This document shows, piece after piece, positions 8,375 to 17,380 of a DNA stretch of 64,000 nt. How positions within the stretch are numbered: the stretch's first letter is position 1; each line of letters starts with the position of its first letter. A model generated the notes under the pieces. It made no database searches and was not told the origin of the DNA. It saw only the letters and a list, made by a program, of their open reading frames with translations. The stretch lies in NCBI RefSeq assembly GCF_014844055.1, contig NZ_CP062167.1:3939001-4003000 (forward strand), written 5' to 3'. The DNA is from Aureimonas sp. OT7. GTDB lineage: Bacteria; Pseudomonadota; Alphaproteobacteria; Rhizobiales; Rhizobiaceae. A program made the position numbers and the translations under genes.

Positions 8375-8394
8375 CCTTAAGCCTCCATTAGCTA

Positions 8395-8462
8395 TGCCAC
8401 ACGGTGTGGCATTGATAGGTGTGGCAGTAGTGTGGCATCGTTGTCAATAGCATTGTGTGTCA
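8395..8462. promoter_or_regulatory. Operator cluster of GTGTGGCA half-sites between divergent phage genes
   Basis: The 98-base gap between the HTH gene and the Arc-type gene contains the palindrome TGCCACACGGTGTGGCA (8395-8411, single central base). Further direct copies of GTGTGGCA lie at 8419-8426 and 8430-8437, and a variant GTGTGTCA at 8455-8462. Arc-family ribbon-helix-helix dimers bind pairs of such short half-sites. The Arc-type protein encoded just downstream is the obvious candidate to bind here and control both directions. Confidence 0.65.
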
Positions 8463-8472
8463 TAGGTGCGGC

Positions 8473-8916
8473 ATGTCTCGCGACGACCTTCATTTTCGCC
8501 TTCGAATCCCAGAAGACCTAAAAACTATGATTGCGTCGGAGGCTGATTCCGCTGGACGCAGCATGACGGCGGAAATCGTCGAGCGCCTCAGGCGCTCTTT
8601 CGTTGATCCTCGACTTCCAGACGATCTTGTAAAACGCATAGATTATGCAGCGCAGGATAAACAACGGTCCTTTGAGCAAGAAATCTTGTCTACCTTAGAC
8701 AGAGCATATCCACCCGATAATATTTCTGTTTCTTTTGTTCGCGATTATCTGAAAGAAAAGTCTCTCCTAGATGGAGGTTTGGAGACTTCCCCTCACGCCA
8801 ATGCTCTTAAAATACTTGATGATGCCGTCAGTGAACTTCAGTTTCGTGTAGCGCCCAAAAATCCGAGTCAGACTGACCTACTCACAGTATTGGATGACGG
8901 CAGTGAGCATTCGTAA
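8473..8916 (+). CDS. Arc-type ribbon-helix-helix DNA-binding repressor
   Basis: Residues 1-50 (MSRDDLHFRLRIPEDLKTMIASEADSAGRSM...) match the Arc-type fold: a beta strand with alternating residues (LHFRLRIP), then two helices ending in 'SMTAEIVERLRRS'. The remaining about 95 residues are an unassigned C-terminal part. I prefer this ATG over the upstream GTG at 8455 because Arc proteins start close to the strand and an AGG lies at a suitable distance. The 3' end overlaps the integrase start by 23 bases, so repressor and integrase are co-expressed. It probably binds the GTGTGGCA sites immediately upstream. Confidence 0.75.
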   Translation: MSRDDLHFRLRIPEDLKTMIASEADSAGRSMTAEIVERLRRSFVDPRLPDDLVKRIDYAAQDKQRSFEQEILSTLDRAYPPDNISVSFVRDYLKEKSLLDGGLETSPHANALKILDDAVSELQFRVAPKNPSQTDLLTVLDDGSEHS

Positions 8917-10099
8917 GCGCTCTTGGACCACGCCGAGCGGGCATCTAAAGGCTGCGTGGGTCGTTGATTACTTCGATGCCGCCGGGAAGCGCCGGCTGAA
9001 AACCTTCAAGTTGAAGAAGGATGCGGACGCATTTTCGGCTCGCGCTTCCGTTGACATCCGCGACGGAACCCATGTGGCGGACAGCGCCAGCGCGACGATC
9101 GCGGAAGCTGGCAAGCTCTGGATGGCGACGGCTCGCGCTGCCGGCCTGGAGCGTGCAACGATCGAGGATTACGACCGCCATCTCCGCCTGCACATTGTGC
9201 CGCGCATTGGAACGCACCGGCTTTCGTCCTTGACCATCGCGAAGGTTCGTTCATTCGAAGACGAATTGCGGGATGATGGGCGGTCCCAAGCCATGGTCCG
9301 CAAAATTCTCGTCTCGCTAGGATCACTCGTTGCCGATGCCCAGGAACGCGGCCTGGTAGCCCGCAATGTCGTGCGAGACATGCGAGCCCGGCGCGGATCG
9401 GGAGAACGCCGGCAGGAACAGCGTCAGAAAGGCCGATTGAAGGTCGGGGTCGACATCCCTACCCGCGATGAGGTGAAGGCGCTCCTGGCCGTCCTGCGAG
9501 GGCGAACCCGGCCGCTTATTCTGGTCGCATCGTTCTGCGGCTTGCGGGCGTCCGAACTCAGGGGCCTTCGTTGGCAAGACGTGGATCTTGCCAACGGTCG
9601 AATTCGCGTTCACCAACGCGCCGATCGATACGCTGATATCGGCCGCCCGAAGTCGATTTCGGGGGAACGGACCGTGCCGGCCCCTCCGATGGTCATTACG
9701 GCGTTGAAGGAATGGAAGCTCGCCTGCCCCAAGAGTGACGCCGGCCTGGTCTTCCCGAACGGTGCGGGTAAGGTCGAGGCGCTGAACAACCTCCTTCGAC
9801 GCGAGGTGCATCCTGCGTGGGTAAAGGCAGGCGTAGCGATCGATACGGGCGAGGTCGACGAGAAGGGTAACGCCATCATGGCGCCGCGCTACACGGGCCT
9901 GCATTGCCTTCGGCATTGGTTTGCCAGCTGGTGCGTGAACCGCAAGGAAGATGGAGGCCTCGGACTGCCGCCCAAATCAGTGCAAGAGCGCATGGGGCAC
10001 TCCACGATCGCCCTGACGATGGACCGATACTCCCACCTGTTCCCCCGAGAAAACGATGCTGACGAAATGGCGGCCGCAGAGCGCGCATTTCTGGCCTAA
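8894..10099 (+). CDS. Tyrosine recombinase / phage integrase
   Basis: A 401-residue integrase with an N-terminal arm-binding region (MTAVSIRKRSWTTPSGHLKAAW), a core-binding domain around residues 65-165 and a catalytic domain after residue 190. The catalytic residues are visible: Arg218 in FCGLRASELR, Lys253 in RPKSISGERT, His337 and Arg340 in HCLRHW, His369 in MGHS and Tyr379 in MDRYSHLF. It would catalyse integration and excision of the element at a tRNA 3' end. The tRNA-like sequence at 10160-10203 starts 60 bases downstream of its stop, the usual integrase-att arrangement. All catalytic residues are present, so it appears functional. Confidence 0.93.
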   Translation: MTAVSIRKRSWTTPSGHLKAAWVVDYFDAAGKRRLKTFKLKKDADAFSARASVDIRDGTHVADSASATIAEAGKLWMATARAAGLERATIEDYDRHLRLHIVPRIGTHRLSSLTIAKVRSFEDELRDDGRSQAMVRKILVSLGSLVADAQERGLVARNVVRDMRARRGSGERRQEQRQKGRLKVGVDIPTRDEVKALLAVLRGRTRPLILVASFCGLRASELRGLRWQDVDLANGRIRVHQRADRYADIGRPKSISGERTVPAPPMVITALKEWKLACPKSDAGLVFPNGAGKVEALNNLLRREVHPAWVKAGVAIDTGEVDEKGNAIMAPRYTGLHCLRHWFASWCVNRKEDGGLGLPPKSVQERMGHSTIALTMDRYSHLFPRENDADEMAAAERAFLA

Positions 10100-10159
10100 C
10101 TGCAACATGTCTGCGACATGGATGCCAGAAACCCTTCGTTTTAAGGCCTAGGATCGTTC

Positions 10160-10203
10160 TACGAATCTGGGGGTCAGAGGTTCGAATCCTTTCGGGCGCG
10201 CCA
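10160..10203 (+). other. tRNA 3'-end fragment, probable attachment site of the element
   Basis: The sequence contains a T-arm (AGAGGTTCGAATCCTTT) followed by CGGGCGCGCCA, which reads as a 3' acceptor strand ending in CCA. The acceptor would pair with a 5' GCGCCCG, as in some alphaproteobacterial tRNA-Arg genes. Upstream of the T-arm the match to a tRNA decays, so this is a 3' fragment and not an intact gene. Position directly after the integrase makes it the likely att site. A recombinase relic on the other strand reads through the same bases. Confidence 0.65.
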
Positions 10204-10350
10204 TTTCAGAACAGAACTATGAACGCCGAACGCCGCCGTTTCTACGCTAGAAGCGGCGACCAGCGTTCGCAGCAATTCCGACTTTGATCCCATGATGCGA
10301 ACCTCGTCGTCGGCGACCTCGACGCGCTGCGCCAGCGCGCGCAGATGGAG
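10174..10350 (-). pseudogene. C-terminal remnant of a serine recombinase
   Basis: On the minus strand an open stretch reads HLRALAQRVEVADDEVRIMG, then SKSELLRTLVAASS, and ends KWRARKDSNL before a stop. This matches the usual C-terminus of large serine recombinases ('rVevdd.evrI.Gsk..LLrtL'). The 5' part is gone where the IS5-type element begins. The last codons (ARKDSNL) lie on the complement of the tRNA 3' end, a common feature of integrases next to tRNA genes. Confidence 0.6.
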
Positions 10351-11550
10351 GGTTCTAAAAACCTGTGGCTTTGAAGGGGTGTCCGTGATTCCGTTGCCTT
10401 TGGCGTTTTCTGGGATTGGACATGGATCAGCCGGGTTTCTTCGACATTGATGAGCGGCTGGCCCGTCTGAGCGGGCTCGGCGATCAGTTGGAAGCGTTCT
10501 CGCGGGCCGTTGATTTCGAGCTGTTCCGGCCGGAGCTTGAGAAGACGCTCTCCTACAGCGACGGCAGCAAAGGCGGGCGTCCGCCCTTCGATCCGGTGAT
10601 GATGTTCAGGATCCTTGTGATCCAGACGATCAACACGCTGTCGGACGAGCGCGCCGAGTATCTGATCAACGACCGGCTTTCCTTCATGCGCTTCCTCGAC
10701 CTTGGCCTTTCGGATCGGGTGCCCGATGCCAAGACGATCTGGCGGTTCCGGGAGCGGCTGACGACGGCTGGCGCGATCGGGTCTCTGTTCGAGCGCTTCG
10801 ATGCGATGCTGCGTGATGGCGGCTACATCCCGATGTCCGGTCAGATCATCGACGCCTCGCTGGTTGCCGCGCCACGACAGCGCAATACGAAGGCGGAGAA
10901 AGCCGACATCAAGGCCGGCAAGATACCGGAAGCCTGGAAGGACAAGCCCGCGAAGCTGCGCCACAAGGACCGCGACGCGCGTTGGACGCTCAAGTTCACC
11001 AAGGCCAAGCCGCAGGAGGATGGAACGGTGCCGGCCGTCGATCTCGCCATCCCGGCCTTCGGCTACAAGAACCACATCTCCATCGATCGCCGCTTCCGTC
11101 TGATCCGGCGCTGGAAGGCAACCGATGCAAGCGCGCATGACGGGGCCAGACTGCGCGAGGGCTTGCTGGATCGCAGCAACAGCGGCTCTTCCGTCTGGGC
11201 CGACACCGCGTATCGCTCGGCCGCGAACGAGGCCTTCATGGACAAGAACGGCTTCGTCTCGAAGGTCCACCACAAGAAGCCGCCGCACCGGGAGATGCCT
11301 GCGCCGACCCGGCGCGCCAATGCCGGAAAGTCGGTGATCCGATCCCGCGTCGAGCATGTCTTCGCCGACCAGAAATCCCGCATGGGGCTCTTCATCCGCA
11401 CCGTCGGCATCAAGCGCGCCGAGATGAAGATCGGCCTTGCCAATCTCGTCTACAATATCCGCCGCTTCATCTATCTGGAGCGGATCAGCGCCGCCTGAAG
11501 CGCACTGCATACCCCATGGGCGTCTTGCCCGGGACAAGTTCCCAACAAAA
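10348..11550 (+). mobile_element. IS5-family insertion sequence (ends approximate)
   Basis: The element is defined by the transposase at 10416-11498. A candidate left terminus GAGGGTTCTAAAAACCTG begins at 10348, immediately next to the interrupted recombinase fragment. I could not find its inverted copy on the right, so the right end may be deleted or rearranged and the given end is only an estimate. The flanks are two unrelated recombinase-like C-termini, so this is not a simple insertion into one gene. Confidence 0.6.
10416..11498 (+). CDS. IS5-family transposase
   Basis: The 360-residue protein has the N-terminal domain typical of the family (SGLGDQLEAFSRAVDFELFRP, GGRPPFDPVMMFRILVIQ). 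The DDE catalytic residues are seen in QIIDASLV (Asp), VWADTAYRS (Asp) and SRVEHVFADQK (Glu). The DNA-binding insert and 'GYKNHISID' are also as in the family. Length and motifs indicate an intact enzyme. The start MDMDQPGFFDIDERLARLSG is the usual one for close relatives. Confidence 0.92.
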   Translation: MDMDQPGFFDIDERLARLSGLGDQLEAFSRAVDFELFRPELEKTLSYSDGSKGGRPPFDPVMMFRILVIQTINTLSDERAEYLINDRLSFMRFLDLGLSDRVPDAKTIWRFRERLTTAGAIGSLFERFDAMLRDGGYIPMSGQIIDASLVAAPRQRNTKAEKADIKAGKIPEAWKDKPAKLRHKDRDARWTLKFTKAKPQEDGTVPAVDLAIPAFGYKNHISIDRRFRLIRRWKATDASAHDGARLREGLLDRSNSGSSVWADTAYRSAANEAFMDKNGFVSKVHHKKPPHREMPAPTRRANAGKSVIRSRVEHVFADQKSRMGLFIRTVGIKRAEMKIGLANLVYNIRRFIYLERISAA

Positions 11551-11597
11551 GCCGACGCAAAAAGCGACGGATTGTCAAAAACGCATCATCCAGACGT

Positions 11598-11776
11598 CAA
11601 CACGTAGTTCTTCGATCCGTCCATCTGGATAAGGCGCGCCTCGCCGCCTATGACTATTTTGCGAACGAGCCTTCGAAGATGCTCGGTTTCTTTGCCAAGC
11701 ACGTCTGAGCGTACAGCGTCGCGCAATCGAGAAAGCGGAGATCGCCTTACCAGCTACGGCCGCTTTTTCACTCGAT
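11598..11776 (-). pseudogene. C-terminal gene remnant, possibly a recombinase
   Basis: The gap 11499-11973 has no intact gene. On the minus strand an open stretch reads RSPLSRLRDAVRSDVLGKE, then TEHLRRLVRKIVIGGEARLI, and ends SKNYVLTSG with a stop. The spacing resembles the last helix and strand of serine recombinases ('LrrLv.kIvig...rliq.dGS'), but I cannot confirm the family. It is preceded by a stop codon about 60 codons upstream, so only a fragment remains. Confidence 0.35.
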
Positions 11777-11973
11777 CAGCTCGAAAGCTGCCGGACCGCT
11801 AACCTGAAGGGTTTCGGGCGCCGATAGGCGTACGAAAGTCGCGAAAGAAGGAACATGACGTAATCGCCGTAGCAGGGCGGCATCGGCAGTCGCAAAGGCG
11901 GACATAACAAGCGATGCTACGCACGTTCGCACGTCGTGCTTTCTGAGGAATTGACGTGACCGCCACGTCAGCT

Positions 11974-13164
11974 TTAGGCGTCGAACGGGTATTCAGGCAG
12001 TTCGACACTCTCTGCCCGAGGCATCGCCACCTTGGTCAGAACCTTCTGGATGCCGGGCTTCGACGCAATGCCGAGGACGGAGCGCTGGAGCGAGACACCC
12101 AGACGACTGTGCGGCTGCATCAGACGCGGACCGATCTTTGGCACGTTCTGACCCTTCTTGACGAAAGGACGCATGATGTCTTCGTAGCACTTGAAGGCCC
12201 GCTCGATGTCGTCCCCTTTCGAAAGTTCGCCGGCCAGCACATAAGCGCCGACGATCGCCAGCGTCGTGCCGATGCCGCTGAGCGGCGTCGCGCACCATGC
12301 CGCATCGCCGGTGACGGCGACGCGACCCTTGCGCCACCGTTTCATCTTCACCTGCCGCAACAGGTCGAAGTAGAGGTCGTTGGCGTCTTCAAGCCCGTCG
12401 AGCACCCGGGGCGTTTCCCAACCGGAATCGGAGAACCTTTCCTTCAGCCACTGCTTCTGTTCCTCCGGCGCCGCCGGTGCTTCGCGAACAAGGGCCTGCA
12501 AGGTCAGGACGGCGCGGGTGGTTCCTTTGTTGTCGGGACGCAGGAAGACGCTGCGGCCATCCGGCGCATTGTACCAGCGGGCGTCGCTGCCATCGCCCGG
12601 ACCCTTCGGGATCGTGAAATAGCCCATGGTGACATCCATCCAGCGCGGCTCGTTCTCGCCCTCGAAGACCAGCTCGCGCGTCGATGATCCCACCCCCTCG
12701 GCGATCAGGACCAGGTCGTAATCCTCCTCCCTGCCGCTCTGGAAGCGGACATAGGCGGCATCGGCGCCATCCTCGATGGAGTCGACCGTATCGCCGAAGC
12801 GATAGGCGGCGCGGTCGCGGACGCTCTCATAAAGCAGCCTTGCCAACTCGCCGCGCAGGATCTCCAACTCGGCCGTCGGGCCGTTCGCACCAAGATCCTT
12901 CAGCGCGAACCGGCCGACAACCTTGCTGTTCTCGTCGACGAAGGTCCAGGCCGTCTCCCCGGTGCCGCTCCTGCCGACCTCTTCTTCCAGCCCCATGCGC
13001 CGCAGCACGCCGCGCGCCACGCCGCGCACGTCGACGTTCTGACCGCCATCGCGGAACGCCGGCGCCTTCTCGACAACCGTGACGTCGAACCCGCCTTTGA
13101 CCAACCACCACGCGAGCGTGTTCGCAGCCACGCTGCCGCCCGTGACAAGAACCCGCTTCGCCAT
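11974..13164 (-). CDS. FAD-dependent monooxygenase (aromatic hydroxylase type)
   Basis: The 396-residue protein has a Rossmann start KRVLVTGGSVAANTLAWWLVKGGFDVTVVEKA, in which the usual GxGxxG is changed to GGSVAAN as in one subfamily. It also has a middle DG-type segment (YDLVLIAEGVGSSTRE) and the C-terminal FAD motif GRVAVTGDAAWCATPLSGIGTTLAI. Such enzymes hydroxylate aromatic or polyketide substrates with NAD(P)H and oxygen; TetX is a member of the superfamily, but the substrate here is unknown. It is preceded by a wrecked hydrolase gene on the same strand. Confidence 0.85.
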   Translation of the reverse strand: MAKRVLVTGGSVAANTLAWWLVKGGFDVTVVEKAPAFRDGGQNVDVRGVARGVLRRMGLEEEVGRSGTGETAWTFVDENSKVVGRFALKDLGANGPTAELEILRGELARLLYESVRDRAAYRFGDTVDSIEDGADAAYVRFQSGREEDYDLVLIAEGVGSSTRELVFEGENEPRWMDVTMGYFTIPKGPGDGSDARWYNAPDGRSVFLRPDNKGTTRAVLTLQALVREAPAAPEEQKQWLKERFSDSGWETPRVLDGLEDANDLYFDLLRQVKMKRWRKGRVAVTGDAAWCATPLSGIGTTLAIVGAYVLAGELSKGDDIERAFKCYEDIMRPFVKKGQNVPKIGPRLMQPHSRLGVSLQRSVLGIASKPGIQKVLTKVAMPRAESVELPEYPFDA

Positions 13165-13211
13165 GACTCATCTCCTTGATCTCGACTGTCCAACGGCAGG
13201 GGCCTGCCGGG

Positions 13212-13498
13212 TCGCTCATCTTTGCTGACCGCTTCTCGTGCCGATCCTCGCCCACCCGCTGGAAGGCCCCCTCACCAAGGAACCGAAGAAGCCGCTGCGT
13301 GAAAGCCCCGGCCTCGTCGACGTTGGCGAGGTGCTTCGCATTCGGCACTTCGTCGTACCGCGCATTCGCCAGCGCGGTGACCTGCGCCCGCCAAGCGATC
13401 CCGGCGCTGGTCATCCCGTGCAGCAGGACGACCGGCCCTTCGCCCATCTCGAAGCAGTAGAGACGCCGACCGGCGAGCGGCACCCACCCCGCATGCAT
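13212..13498 (-). pseudogene. Alpha/beta hydrolase with a large internal deletion
   Basis: The reading frame begins like a normal hydrolase (RRLYCFEMGEGPVVLLHGMT, with the HG oxyanion segment), then jumps within one codon from QVTALA to NARYDEVPNAKHLANVDEAG. The latter is the C-terminal catalytic-His region of the same family. The nucleophile elbow (GxSxG) and the cap domain, about 170 residues, are missing. The open frame continues past the natural end into the next gene in a wrong frame. It cannot be an active hydrolase. Confidence 0.7.
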
Positions 13499-13601
13499 CT
13501 GTCCATCCTTCCGCCAACAGGTCTCACTCAGATGAGACTATATCAGCGTTGATGTTTTCTCCGTCAAGGTTGCTGGCGGGATGAGGGGTGATTGCCGAGA
13601 A

Positions 13602-14087
13602 TCATTCATCCAATTCAAGGTTGGCGATCAGTCGCTGGAGCAGGATCGCCAGCGTCCTACTTTCCTCGGCGGTGAATCCTGACAAGGCGTTCTCGTTGAC
13701 CTCGATGAGGAAGGGCGAGGCGACCGCGACTGTTTCCCTGCCTTTGTCGGTGAGTTCGATGATCGTGGCGCGGCGATCCTTCTCGGCCGGCCGACGCGAT
13801 ATGAATCCTCCTTCTTCGAGCCGACGGATGGCATGGACCATGCCGGGCTGCCCGATCCCCAATCCACGGACGAGATCGCGCTGAAGCATCGGCCCGTCGC
13901 GATTGAGAAGCATCAGCGGCGACAGGTGCGCCAGCGCGATCCCGAGCGGCCTGAGCAGGGCATCCATGCGGCGATTGAACACGCGCGCGGCGTGGTTGGT
14001 CAGAAGACCAGGTGCCTCTCCGGGAGAGCAGGAGTCGACATTATTCAACTGGAAGGGCCCCATCCACATTCCACGCTGCCGGACCAT
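13602..14087 (-). CDS. MarR-family transcriptional regulator
   Basis: The 161-residue protein has the winged helix of MarR proteins: MLQRDLVRGLGIGQPGMVHAIRRLEEGGFISRRPAEKDRRATIIELTDKG, with the recognition helix, the wing and the 'DRRA' signature. The N- and C-terminal helices form the dimer interface. The first Met has no clear ribosome binding site; a start at residue 7 or 9 is possible. It lies upstream of the hydrolase remnant and the monooxygenase on the same strand, so it may control them. Confidence 0.85.
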   Translation of the reverse strand: MVRQRGMWMGPFQLNNVDSCSPGEAPGLLTNHAARVFNRRMDALLRPLGIALAHLSPLMLLNRDGPMLQRDLVRGLGIGQPGMVHAIRRLEEGGFISRRPAEKDRRATIIELTDKGRETVAVASPFLIEVNENALSGFTAEESRTLAILLQRLIANLELDE

Positions 14088-14220
14088 CGGATTGGTGGAA
14101 AAACAATCAACCTTCGCGTTCCATGACAGGTCCGCGCTACCTTATGCCGCCATTGCCGCGCCGGTAGCCATGGAAAACCATCGACGGGATGTTTGCTTCC
14201 TTCAATGTTTAATTGGGAGT

Positions 14221-14266
14221 GCTATAGCGTAGGTGTAGTTCTCCATTTCGTCGGCTTCGGCCCGCC
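14221..14266 (+). repeat. 46-bp dispersed repeat, copy A
   Basis: The copy begins GCTATAGCGTAGGTGTAGTT and ends GGCCCGCC. It aligns without gaps with copies at 20998, 24986 and 48343, all on the same strand; identity to copy B is about 30 of 46. It lies in the gene-free stretch 14088-14444, in which I see no other feature. The conserved ends (GCTAT and GCC) and constant length suggest a recombination or binding site. Confidence 0.6.
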
Positions 14267-14444
14267 GAACACCGCCGATTGCCGCACAAATTAAGCGTTT
14301 ATCTATTTTATTATCAACAAGATAGCTCCTCCCAAAGCGACTGAGCTACGAGGCGAGGTTCTCGCACGCCCTGCCGACAAAGACGGCGGCGAGGTGGCCA
14401 TGGAGCTTCTTCCTTATGGTACTTGACGGATGGGAGATGAATGC

Positions 14445-16898
14445 TCAGACCTTCGTGGCTCGCAACCTGAGGGCATTGCCGATAACGCTGACCGAGGACA
14501 TTGCCATGGCGGCGGCGGCGATGATCGGCGACAGCAGCAGGCCGAACACCGGATAGAGCACACCCGCTGCGATCGGCACGCCGGCGGCGTTGTAGATGAA
14601 GGCGAAGACGAGGTTCTGTCGGATGTTGCGCATTGTCGCTTCCGAAAGGCGCCGCGCCTTGACGATGCCCATGAGATCGCCTTTGAGCAGGGTGACGCCG
14701 GCGCTCTCGATCGCAACGTCGGTGCCCGAGCCCATGGCGATACCGACATCGGCGCCGGCAAGCGCCGGGGCGTCGTTGACGCCGTCTCCGGCCATCGCCA
14801 CCACGCGGCCTTCTGATTTCAGCCGGGCGACGACGGCGCTCTTCTGATCTGGCAGGACATCGGCCTCGACCTCGTCAATGCCGAGCCTGCGTGCTACCGC
14901 CTCGGCCGTGGTGCGGTTGTCGCCGGTCAGCATGACGATGCGAATGCCGTCGGCATGTAGCGCCTTCAGCGCCTCCTGCGTCGTCGCCTTCACCGGATCG
15001 GCGATGGCAAAGATTCCTGCGGTCTGATCCCCGACGCCGATATATATGGCCGTCGCACCGTCGTGGCGGAGCGCATCGGCGCGCTCGGAAAGGGATGAGG
15101 CATCGATACCATTCTCCGCGAGGAAGGCGGCGTTGCCGAGTACGATCCGCTTGCCTTCGATCGTCCCGAGCGCGCCCTTGCCGGTGGGTGAGTCAAAGTC
15201 CGTCACCGGCGGAACGGCAATCCCTTTCGTTTGGGCGGCAGCAACAACGGCCAGCGCCAACGGATGCTCCGAGGCCTTTTCCACGCCGGCCGCGAGCCGT
15301 AGGATATCGTCTTGCGCGAAGCCATCGGCCGCGACGATTTCGGTCACGGCGGGCCCGCCCTCGGTCAGCGTGCCGGTCTTGTCGGCCACGAGCGTATCGA
15401 CCTTCTCCATCCGCTCCAGCGCCTCGGCGTTCTTGATCAGGACGCCAAGACCCGCTCCCTTGCCGACGCCGACCATGATCGACATCGGCGTGGCGAGGCC
15501 GAGCGCGCAGGGGCAGGCGATGATAAGCACAGAGACGGCGGCGACGAGGCCATAGGCGAAGCGTGGCTCCGGTCCCCAGATCGCCCAGGCGGCAAAGGCG
15601 AGCAGCGCAATGATGATCACGACAGGGACGAACCAGCCGGAAACCTTGTCGGCCATGCGCTGGATCGGCGCGCGCGAGCGTTGGGCGTCGGCGACCATCT
15701 GGACGATGCGGGCGAGCATCGTATCGCGGCCCACCTTCTCGGCCCGGATGACAAGCGCGCCGGTCTGGTTCAGCGTGCCGCCGACGACGTGATCGCCGAC
15801 GGTGCGGGTGATCGGCATGGATTCGCCGGTGACCATGGATTCGTCGACCGAGGAGCGTCCGTCTTCCACCTGCCCGTCGACAGGCACCGTCTCGCCGGGA
15901 CGCACCCGCAACCGGTCGCCGATGACGATGGCTTCGACAGGCGCGTCTTCCTCCGCCCCGGCTTCGCCGATGCGGCGCGCCGTCTTCGGCGCGAGGTTAA
16001 GCAGAGCCTTGATGGCGCCTGAGGTCTGCTCGCGAGCACGCAGTTCCAGCACCTGTCCAAGCAGAACCAGCACAGTGATGACGGCCGCCGCTTCGAAATA
16101 GACCGCGACCGAGCCGTTGGCGGCCCGGAATGCATCGGGGAAGATGCCGGGCGCCAGCGTGGCGACCACGCTGTAGGCCCAGGCGACGCCCGTGCCCATG
16201 GCGATCAGCGTGAACATATTGAGGCTGCGGTTGACGAGCGAGGCCCAGGCACGCGTGAAGAAGGGCCATCCCGCCCACAGCACCACCGGCGTCGCTAGAG
16301 CGAACTGAGTCCAGATCGAGATCTGGGTGGGCACAAGATGATGCAGCGCCGGGATCAGATGCGATCCCATTTCCAAGATGAACACCGGCAGGGCGAGCAC
16401 GAGACCGATCCGGAAGCGGCGAGTCATATCCGTGAGTTCAGCGCTCGGGCCGGTGTCGGCGGCCGCCACCAGCGGCTCCAGCGCCATGCCGCAGATCGGG
16501 CAGCTTCCCGGCCCGTCGCGCCGGATATCCGGATGCATCGGGCAGGTCCAGATCGTGCCCTCCGGCACCGGCCGCTCGCCGGCAACACCCGCTGTGCCGT
16601 GATGGGCGTGACCCGCGTGATCCTGGTGACGGGAATGGTTGTGTGCGTTTTTGTCTTCTGCCGTGGCGCGCGCGACGTAGCGCTCGGGATCTGCGTCGAA
16701 CTTCGCCTTGCAGGCGGCCGAGCAGAAATAGTGCGTCGTACCCGCATGCTCGACATGGTGCTTTGCCGTCTCCTGATTGACGGACATGCCGCAGACCGGG
16801 TCGTTCACCCCTGCGGGGACGGAACGCGTGTGATGATGAGCATGGCCGCCATGATTGGCGTGGTGATCTTTTGAATGATCCCGTTCGTGCGAAGCCAT
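14445..16898 (-). CDS. Copper/silver-type P1B ATPase with YHS and heavy-metal-binding domains
   Basis: I start at [13 protein letters not shown], which has a ribosome binding site; an upstream in-frame Met would add 28 residues. After a His-rich leader come a YHS domain ([20 protein letters not shown]) and a second His-rich linker. The heavy-metal motif [20 protein letters not shown] follows, then eight membrane segments. The transport metal motif is CPC in [11 protein letters not shown]; also present are DKTGTLTEG with the phosphorylated Asp, the SEHPLA motif and [10 protein letters not shown]. It would export Cu(I) or Ag(I) from the cytoplasm at the cost of ATP. The HxlR-type gene lies just upstream on the same strand. 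Confidence 0.92.
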   Translation of the reverse strand: MASHERDHSKDHHANHGGHAHHHTRSVPAGVNDPVCGMSVNQETAKHHVEHAGTTHYFCSAACKAKFDADPERYVARATAEDKNAHNHSRHQDHAGHAHHGTAGVAGERPVPEGTIWTCPMHPDIRRDGPGSCPICGMALEPLVAAADTGPSAELTDMTRRFRIGLVLALPVFILEMGSHLIPALHHLVPTQISIWTQFALATPVVLWAGWPFFTRAWASLVNRSLNMFTLIAMGTGVAWAYSVVATLAPGIFPDAFRAANGSVAVYFEAAAVITVLVLLGQVLELRAREQTSGAIKALLNLAPKTARRIGEAGAEEDAPVEAIVIGDRLRVRPGETVPVDGQVEDGRSSVDESMVTGESMPITRTVGDHVVGGTLNQTGALVIRAEKVGRDTMLARIVQMVADAQRSRAPIQRMADKVSGWFVPVVIIIALLAFAAWAIWGPEPRFAYGLVAAVSVLIIACPCALGLATPMSIMVGVGKGAGLGVLIKNAEALERMEKVDTLVADKTGTLTEGGPAVTEIVAADGFAQDDILRLAAGVEKASEHPLALAVVAAAQTKGIAVPPVTDFDSPTGKGALGTIEGKRIVLGNAAFLAENGIDASSLSERADALRHDGATAIYIGVGDQTAGIFAIADPVKATTQEALKALHADGIRIVMLTGDNRTTAEAVARRLGIDEVEADVLPDQKSAVVARLKSEGRVVAMAGDGVNDAPALAGADVGIAMGSGTDVAIESAGVTLLKGDLMGIVKARRLSEATMRNIRQNLVFAFIYNAAGVPIAAGVLYPVFGLLLSPIIAAAAMAMSSVSVIGNALRLRATKV

Positions 16899-16939
16899 TC
16901 CTGAAAACCTTCCCCGCAAAGCGGATGCGTCCGGGATGT

Positions 16940-17332
16940 TTACCCCCTGTTCGTCTGCGTGTCCGGCCGCATCGTATCCCAATGCTCGACGATGCGCGGC
17001 AGGCTGAGCTCGATCCAGTCCGCGAGGTCGCGAATTTTTTCAGCGGCTTCCTGGCCGAGGGGGGTCAGTGTGTATTCCACATGGGGCGGTACGATCTTGA
17101 AAGCCTTGCGCTCGACCATACCGTCCCCTTCCAGCCACTGCAGCGTCTGCGCCAGCATCCGTTCGCTGACACCGCCGACCTTGCGACGCAGTTCGCTGAA
17201 GCGCTGCGTGCCAGGCTGAAGCGCAATCAGAACGAGCACGCCCCAGCGACTCGTCAGATGCCGGAGCACATCGCGCGAGGGACAGGCGGCCGCCATGAGA
17301 TCGCCGCGCGCGAGCTTTTCGGACAGCGTCAT
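16940..17332 (-). CDS. HxlR-family regulator (YtfH/QorR-like)
   Basis: The protein shows the HxlR winged helix: [56 protein letters not shown], followed by [14 protein letters not shown] chose the internal ATG ([11 protein letters not shown]) because GGAGGCGGATACGGCC gives a good ribosome binding site; an upstream Met would add 15 residues. It is divergent from the qorB-like gene at 17465, the same arrangement as ytfH-ytfG in enterobacteria. Family members of this type sense quinones or electrophiles through a Cys; here Cys is found in AAACPSRD. Confidence 0.85.
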   Translation of the reverse strand: MTLSEKLARGDLMAAACPSRDVLRHLTSRWGVLVLIALQPGTQRFSELRRKVGGVSERMLAQTLQWLEGDGMVERKAFKIVPPHVEYTLTPLGQEAAEKIRDLADWIELSLPRIVEHWDTMRPDTQTNRG

Positions 17333-17380
17333 GGCCGTATCCGCCTCCTGAATTTTTTCCGGTACTCCGACATTCATCCA

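Larger units (their letters stand above)
509..10203. mobile_element. Prophage or phage-satellite-like integrated element (left end uncertain)
   Basis: The block holds a tyrosine integrase (8894-10099), an Arc-type repressor, an excisionase-like HTH protein, a DUF5906-type helicase, small overlapping unknown genes and a tail tape-measure protein. The right boundary is a tRNA 3'-end-like sequence just past the integrase. No matching tRNA repeat is visible near the left, so the element may extend beyond position 1. No terminase, portal, capsid or lysis gene is recognisable in the visible part. The architecture (integrase, repressor, HTH protein, primase-helicase) resembles P4/PICI-type satellites, but the long tape-measure gene is unusual for those. 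Confidence 0.6.

Noticed and set aside
10242..11537. Long open frame (431 codons) on the minus strand
   Set aside because: It runs antisense through the IS5 transposase; the transposase on the plus strand has all DDE motifs, and the antisense protein has no recognisable pattern.
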